Assembly (NCBI RefSeq): GCF_023145115.1 | Contig: NZ_JAGLEJ010000040.1 | Coordinates: 139,617 to 203,616, forward strand | Source of the DNA: Algiphilus sp. | GTDB taxonomy: Bacteria; Pseudomonadota; Gammaproteobacteria; Nevskiales; Nevskiaceae | Length of the DNA: 64,000 nt | Direction of reading: 5' to 3' | Shown here: in pieces, positions 59,510 through 64,000 of the stretch | Position numbering within the stretch: position 1 is the stretch's first letter | Layout of the letters: every line of letters starts with the position of its first letter | Notes under the pieces: generated by a model | Seen by the model: the letters and a program-made list of their open reading frames with translations, nothing else | Database searches by the model: none | Told to the model about the DNA's origin: nothing | Program-made: the position numbers and the translations under genes

Positions 59510-61993
59510 ATGCTGCAAGCCGCGCTGTTCTGGCTGTGCTGGCTGCTGAGCCGGCCGTTGATGTGGACGCTGCGCCATCGCAGCACACCGGAATCGCTGC
59601 CCGAGGGTCTCGGCATCGGCGCCGGGCAACCGGTGTGCTACGTGCTGGCGCAGCGCAGCTGGCTGGATGTCTTCGCGCTGCAGCGCATCTGCCGTGCGCA
59701 CGGACTCCCGGTGCCGCAGCGCATCGGCATGGCGCTGCCCGAGGCCGACCGCGCCACCTTCCTGTACCTGCCGGCGCTGCTCAAGCCGGGCCGCGACATC
59801 GACGCGCTCGAGAACCTCTTCGCGCAGGCCCAGGCGCGCGACGGCTACGACGTGCAGCTGGTGCCGGTATCGCTGTTCTGGGGCCGCCAGCCGGACAAGG
59901 AGACCTCGCTGTTCCGCGTCCTGTTCGCCGACAGCATCGGCGCCGGCCGCGTGCACAAGCTGCTCATCGCGCTGTTCAACGGCCGCAACCTGCTCGCGCA
60001 CTTCTCGACCTCGGTGTCGCTGCGCGGCTTCATGGGCGAGACGCCCCGACCGCGCCGGGCGCTGCGCAAGCTCGCACGCGTGTTCAACATCCACTTCCTG
60101 CGCATGCGGACCGCCACGCTGGGGCCCAGCCTGATCCGGCGCTCGGTGCTCATCGAGGGCCTGCTGCGCACGCCGCCGGTGCGTCACGCCATCGAGGAGG
60201 AGATCGCCGCCACGCAGAAGAGCGCCGGCAAGGTGCGCAAGCGCGCCCGGCGCATCGCCGAGGAGATCGCGGCCAACTACTCGACCACCACGCTGTCGGT
60301 CCTCGAGCGGCTGATGACACCGGTGTTCCACCGCATCTTCCGCGGCATCGACGTGCACGGTCTGGAACGCGTGCGGCAGTACGCGCAGACCCACGAGATC
60401 GTGTTCACGGCCTCGCACCGCAGCCACCTCGACTACCTGCTGATCTCCTACGTGCTCTACCAGGCCGGCATCGTGCCGCCGCACATCGCCGCCGGCGTCA
60501 ACCTCAACTTCTGGCCCATCGGCGGCCTGCTGCGGCGCGGCGGCGCCTTCTACATCCGGCGCAGCTTCAAGGGCGACGCCCTCTACACGGCGCTGTTCCG
60601 CGCCTACGTGGACATGCTCATCGCGCGCGGCTACTCGATCAGCTTCTATCCGGAGGGCGGGCGCTCGCGCACCGGCCGACTGCTCAAGCCCAAGACCGGA
60701 CTGATGGCGATGATCACCGAGTCGGCGCTGCGCCAGCGCACGCGCAAGGTGGCGGTGGTGCCCATCTATCTGGGCTACGACCGCGTGCCCGAGGCCAACA
60801 CCTATGCCAGCGAGCTGCGCGGCGCCGCCAAGGAGAAGGAATCCGCCCAGGGGCTGCTCAAGGCCACCAAGGTGCTGACCAAGTCCTTCGGCAAGCCCTA
60901 CATCGGGTTCGGGGAGCCGGTGCGCCTGCAGGAATTCGCCGACCAGCAGCTCACCGGCTGGCGGGAGGGCTTCGGCACGCCGCTTTCGCCGCGCCGTCCG
61001 GAAGGCTTCAACGCGCTGGTGGCAGCACTCGCGGACGAGATCATGAGCCGCATCAATGCCGCGGTGGTGGCCTCGCCGGTGGCGCTCACCTCGGTGGCGC
61101 TGCTCGCCGCTCCCCAGAAGGCGGCAGCGGAATCGGAGCTGCGCGAGCAGATCGACCTGCTGATCCGGTTGCTGCAGGCACAGCCCTACGCCGCCGACAT
61201 GCGCATCCCGGCCACCGACGCCGGCGAGATCCTGGACTGGTCCACCCCCATCGCGCGGCTGTCGCGCATCCCGCACACCTGGGGCGACATCCTGCTCGCC
61301 GAGGGCCGGCAGGCCACCCTGCTGACCTACTACCGCAACAACATCCAGCACCTGTTCGCGCTGCCGTCGCTGATCGCGAGCATGTTCCGCAGCCGCTCGC
61401 GCATGCCGGAGGCGCTGGTCCTCGACGCCGCCGAGGGGCTGTATCCCTTCCTGCGCACCGAGTTCTTCCTGCACTGGCCGGATGCACAGCGCCGTGCCGT
61501 CCTGAGCGAAACCGTCTCGCGCATGGTCGCCCTGGACCTCCTGCAACGCGATGGTGACGACCTCGTGCGTCCCGAGGTCACCAGCAGCACCTTCGCGGCG
61601 CTGAGCATGCTGTCGCGCGTCATGGGCGAAACGCTGGAGCGCTACTGCATGACCGTGGTGATGCTCGCGGCCGAGGCGGGCAGCGAGGCGATCGCCCGCA
61701 AGCAGTTCGAGGAGGACTGCCGCAGCCTGGCGGAGCGCATCGCGGTGCTGACGGGCCGCATGGCGCCGGAGTTCTTCGACCGCAACCTGTTCCGCGGCTA
61801 CATCGACACGCTCATCCGGCTGGGCCTGATCCGGCGCGAGACCGACGACCGCATCCTGGTGGGGCACGAGATCCACGCGCTGGCGCGTTCGGCGCTCGAG
61901 CTCCTGAGTCCCGAGATCCAGCAGACGATCCTGCAGCTGGTGGCGCGCCGAGGGCGCGGAAACGACGCAACAGCCGCGATTGATTCCGTGTAG
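59510..61993 (+). CDS. plsB: Glycerol-3-phosphate 1-O-acyltransferase
   Basis: The 827-residue inner-membrane enzyme transfers an acyl group to sn-glycerol 3-phosphate, the first step of phospholipid synthesis. The catalytic H-x4-D motif is ASHRSHLDYL (His303, Asp308). The glycerol-phosphate motif is FYPEGGRSRTG (379-389), and VAVVPIYLGYDRVPEANTYA is the fourth block. Length matches E. coli PlsB (807). The start ATG is nearly touching its GGAGG (one base between), which is poor spacing, so a slightly later non-ATG start is possible. Confidence 0.95.
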   Translation: MLQAALFWLCWLLSRPLMWTLRHRSTPESLPEGLGIGAGQPVCYVLAQRSWLDVFALQRICRAHGLPVPQRIGMALPEADRATFLYLPALLKPGRDIDALENLFAQAQARDGYDVQLVPVSLFWGRQPDKETSLFRVLFADSIGAGRVHKLLIALFNGRNLLAHFSTSVSLRGFMGETPRPRRALRKLARVFNIHFLRMRTATLGPSLIRRSVLIEGLLRTPPVRHAIEEEIAATQKSAGKVRKRARRIAEEIAANYSTTTLSVLERLMTPVFHRIFRGIDVHGLERVRQYAQTHEIVFTASHRSHLDYLLISYVLYQAGIVPPHIAAGVNLNFWPIGGLLRRGGAFYIRRSFKGDALYTALFRAYVDMLIARGYSISFYPEGGRSRTGRLLKPKTGLMAMITESALRQRTRKVAVVPIYLGYDRVPEANTYASELRGAAKEKESAQGLLKATKVLTKSFGKPYIGFGEPVRLQEFADQQLTGWREGFGTPLSPRRPEGFNALVAALADEIMSRINAAVVASPVALTSVALLAAPQKAAAESELREQIDLLIRLLQAQPYAADMRIPATDAGEILDWSTPIARLSRIPHTWGDILLAEGRQATLLTYYRNNIQHLFALPSLIASMFRSRSRMPEALVLDAAEGLYPFLRTEFFLHWPDAQRRAVLSETVSRMVALDLLQRDGDDLVRPEVTSSTFAALSMLSRVMGETLERYCMTVVMLAAEAGSEAIARKQFEEDCRSLAERIAVLTGRMAPEFFDRNLFRGYIDTLIRLGLIRRETDDRILVGHEIHALARSALELLSPEIQQTILQLVARRGRGNDATAAIDSV

Positions 61994-62063
61994 GCTGTCG
62001 GACCGCTGTCGGCGCCTCGCGCCCGTAGCGACGCATTCACACACGACGGGGAATCCATCAATC

Positions 62064-62837
62064 ATGTGGAAACTGCATATCACCGCCGTGGCGGCGGCCG
62101 CCATGGTCGCTGCCTGTCAGCCGCAGCAGCAGAACGGCGATAGCGCCGGCGCCTCGAACGGCGAGCCGGCATCGCTGGAGAGCGAAGCGGCACGCTTCAG
62201 CTACTCGGTGGGTGTCGATCTCGGCTCCTCGCTGCAGGCGGTCGAGGAGGACGTCGACCTGGCGGCGCTCGAGCGCGGCATCAAGGACGCCTTCGAGGGC
62301 AGCGAGCTCGCCATCGAGGAGTCCGAGCGCGAGAAGATCAAGAACGAGGTCGCCCAGCGCATCCAGCAGCAGCGCGCCGAGGAGCAGGCCGAGAAGAGCA
62401 AGGAGGCTGCCGCCAAGGGCGAGACCTACCGCGAGGAGAACGCGCAGCGCGAAGGCGTCGAGGTCACCGACTCCGGCCTGCAGTTCGAGTCGCTGGAAGC
62501 CGGCGACGGCGCCACGCCATCCGAGAGCGACACGGTCACCGTCCACTACAAGGGCGAGCTGATCGACGGCACCGTCTTCGACAGCTCCTATGACCGCGGC
62601 GAGCCGGCCACCTTCCCGCTCGGCAACGTCATTCCGGGCTGGACCGAGGCGCTGCAGATGATGAAGGAAGGCGGCAAGGCCCGCCTCGTCATCCCGCCGG
62701 AGCTCGCCTACGGCGATCAGGGCGCGGGCAACCGCATCGGCCCCAACGAGACCCTGGTCTTCGAGGTCGAGCTGATCGAGGTCAAGGCCGCCGAGAACGG
62801 CGGTGACGGCGAGGGCGGCAGCGCCGACGCCGGCTGA
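62064..62837 (+). CDS. FKBP-type peptidyl-prolyl isomerase lipoprotein (FkpA/Mip-like)
   Basis: The 257-residue protein has a lipoprotein signal (MWKLHITAVAAAAMVAACQP, lipobox VAAC, Cys18). The charged helical dimerisation domain (about 40-135, ARFSYSVGVDLGSSLQAVEE onward) precedes an FKBP domain (about 140-245) with SDTVTVHYKGELIDGTVFDS, IPGWTEALQMMKEGGKARLV and PPELAYGDQGAGNRIGPNET. It is a periplasmic chaperone-isomerase like FkpA, here membrane-anchored. The last 15 residues are glycine/acidic. A strong terminator follows. Confidence 0.94.
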   Translation: MWKLHITAVAAAAMVAACQPQQQNGDSAGASNGEPASLESEAARFSYSVGVDLGSSLQAVEEDVDLAALERGIKDAFEGSELAIEESEREKIKNEVAQRIQQQRAEEQAEKSKEAAAKGETYREENAQREGVEVTDSGLQFESLEAGDGATPSESDTVTVHYKGELIDGTVFDSSYDRGEPATFPLGNVIPGWTEALQMMKEGGKARLVIPPELAYGDQGAGNRIGPNETLVFEVELIEVKAAENGGDGEGGSADAG

Positions 62838-62861
62838 CGCACGACCCCGGCCGGACGATCA

Positions 62862-62892
62862 GGCCCCGGTGCTGCGGCACCGGGGCCTTTTT
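62862..62892 (+). terminator. Intrinsic terminator of the FKBP gene
   Basis: GGCCCCGGTGC (62862-62872) and GCACCGGGGCC (62877-62887) form a perfect 11-bp stem with a TGCG tetraloop, followed by five T's (62888-62892). It lies 25 bases past the stop codon. Confidence 0.9.
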
Positions 62893-62987
62893 CGTGGGCA
62901 CGGCGCCCCCTCCGCCGTCGCCCCGCGCCCCTGCGACAGCCCTGCAACCATCGCCGCACCGCAGCGCGGCTGACCTACCATCGCGGC

Positions 62988-64000
62988 ATGCGCAGGACGG
63001 CAATGCTGCTGGCGGCACTGGTGGCGGGTTGCGGCGGCGAGCCACCGACCCCGCTGTATGCGGACTATCTCTGGCGGCTGGGGAACGTCATCGATGCCGA
63101 TGCGCCCGAGCTCGCGGCGGTGGTCGCGCCACCCCTGCGCTACCCGCGCGCCCGTGAGCGGCGCCGTGCGGTGCCGGCGGTACGCGGCGGCGTGCTGGAG
63201 CTGTTCGAGCTGGCGCGCTGCGACGTCGCCGAGCTGATCGCCGAGCGCAACAGCATCCTCGGCCGGCACGCGGACGCCGCCACCCACTTCGCCAATGGCG
63301 GGCGCGTGCTGCGGCGCCTGGAATCCTGCCGGCAGCGCCTCGATGCCAAGCGGGAACCGGAGCTGGCGGCGCGCCTGGACGAGCTCGTGGCGCAGAAACG
63401 GCCGGCGCTGGAGGCACAGGCGTGGAATGCCACCTTCGGTGCCGGGGCCTTCGCCGGCTGGTGGAGCCCGTCGGCGCGCGGGCTCACGCCTGAGGCCGTG
63501 CAGCAGGCCGATCCGGCGGCATCGCTGCGCACGCTGGTGCGTGCGCGCAACGCGGCGCATGCCGGCGAGATGGATGCGGCGCAGGCGGCGTTCTCGGATG
63601 CCTACCAGGGACTCGAACGCCGACCCTACGGCGGCGCCTGGATCGAATCGGCCCAGGTCAGTCTCGCGGCACTGGAAGCTGCCGCGGCGATGCTCGCGGC
63701 GGTCGATACCGACCGCCTCTGCCCGCAGGCACGCCCGACGCCACGCGCACGCGTCCTGCACACGGTCTTCCGGCAGCGCTACGTGGCGCGCGTTCAGCCC
63801 TATCTGGCGGCGCTGTCGCGCGGCATGGAAGCAATCGCGCAGCCACTCGAAGCCCTCTGGCCCGGCAAGGACGCGGCGGTTCCGGCGGTCGCGGGATTCC
63901 GGCACCGGACCTGGCATGCCGGGCCCGAGGGCCTGCGCGCACGACTGACCGAAGCCACGCGCGAACACGCCGAGGCCGGGTCGTGTCCCACGACGTGGTG
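62988..64000 (+). CDS. DUF3080 family lipoprotein, cut by the right window edge
   Basis: The visible 337 residues start MRRTAMLLAALVAGCGGEPP, a short lipoprotein signal with lipobox VAGC (Cys15). The mature part is helical with LYADYLWRLGNVIDADAPEL, LFELARCDVAELIAERNSIL and LESCRQRLDAKREPELAARL, the DUF3080 pattern. Function is unknown. No stop is reached before position 64000, and the family length is about 340-350, so only the last few residues are missing. A TACCAT hexamer about 6 bases upstream of the ATG could be a -10 element with a very short leader. Confidence 0.85.
   Translation, partial: MRRTAMLLAALVAGCGGEPPTPLYADYLWRLGNVIDADAPELAAVVAPPLRYPRARERRRAVPAVRGGVLELFELARCDVAELIAERNSILGRHADAATHFANGGRVLRRLESCRQRLDAKREPELAARLDELVAQKRPALEAQAWNATFGAGAFAGWWSPSARGLTPEAVQQADPAASLRTLVRARNAAHAGEMDAAQAAFSDAYQGLERRPYGGAWIESAQVSLAALEAAAAMLAAVDTDRLCPQARPTPRARVLHTVFRQRYVARVQPYLAALSRGMEAIAQPLEALWPGKDAAVPAVAGFRHRTWHAGPEGLRARLTEATREHAEAGSCPTTW

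Noticed and set aside
59390..62104. A 904-codon minus-strand frame opposite plsB
   Set aside because: plsB has both acyltransferase motifs and full family length; the antisense product has the typical R/H/Q-rich shadow composition.

Overview
The window is GC-rich throughout (about 70% by eye) and densely coded on both strands with short gaps. The gene set fits a free-living Gammaproteobacterium: PlsB acyltransferase, TtcA, MtfA, a periplasmic FKBP isomerase lipoprotein, OpgD, and proteins of the DUF3015, DUF3080, DUF3482 and DUF4105 families. A high-GC lineage such as Nevskiales/Salinisphaerales would be plausible, but there is no rRNA or other marker here to place it. I see no tRNA, rRNA, CRISPR array, insertion sequence, integrase or prophage gene. 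Most of the window reads as chromosomal backbone with a few accessory pockets.

Layout. 1-3.6 kb (minus strand): DegV (cut by the window edge), a small membrane protein, an M1-type metallopeptidase lipoprotein, a LOG-family hydrolase, a tiny lipoprotein and CsbD. 3.7-13.7 kb: a DUF1328 membrane peptide, a Crp/Fnr regulator, an ABC-F ATPase with a structured leader, an HxlR regulator divergent from a truncated haemoglobin, then small membrane proteins, a cupin, GNAT, YdeI-like, two glutathione transferases, methionine aminopeptidase and a UPF0178 protein. 13.8-16.8 kb: the three-gene proton-translocating transhydrogenase operon pntAa-pntAb-pntB with its own promoter and tandem terminators. 17-22.3 kb: DUF3015 and DUF4105 proteins, a histone-deacetylase-like hydrolase, an SDR, a DUF167 protein and TtcA. 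22.3-33.6 kb: PriA, a repeat-derived intergenic palindrome, ArgS, a SPOR-domain protein, an acyl-CoA ligase, a cNMP-binding/patatin lipase, OpgD, dodecin and a small exported protein. 33.7-40.1 kb: YkgJ-like, MtfA, UvrD, a sulfotransferase, an EamA transporter, a UDG-superfamily protein and an EmrE-type transporter.

40.2-44.4 kb (minus): a molybdenum hydroxylase operon of iorA-like [2Fe-2S] subunit, Tat-exported iorB-like large subunit, XdhC-type maturation factor and MocA-type cytidylyltransferase, with overlapping start and stop codons. 44.6-52.1 kb: a DUF2868/DUF3482 membrane-protein/GTPase pair, then a small cell-surface pocket (two overlapping glycosyltransferases, a methyltransferase, a third glycosyltransferase and a CapA protein). 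52.1-57.9 kb (minus): a complete SOS mutagenesis cassette lexA-imuA-imuB-dnaE2 with a near-ideal promoter and a perfect LexA box. 58-64 kb: a LuxR-type regulator, DUF4112, PlsB, an FKBP lipoprotein with a strong terminator, and a DUF3080 lipoprotein cut by the right edge.

I did not find a clear undescribed multi-gene system. The best leads are regulatory: a possible attenuator before the ABC-F gene, an intrinsic terminator whose T-run touches the DUF4105 start codon, three palindromes in regulator-adjacent or divergent spacers, and a 101-bp terminal-inverted-repeat element between priA and argS.
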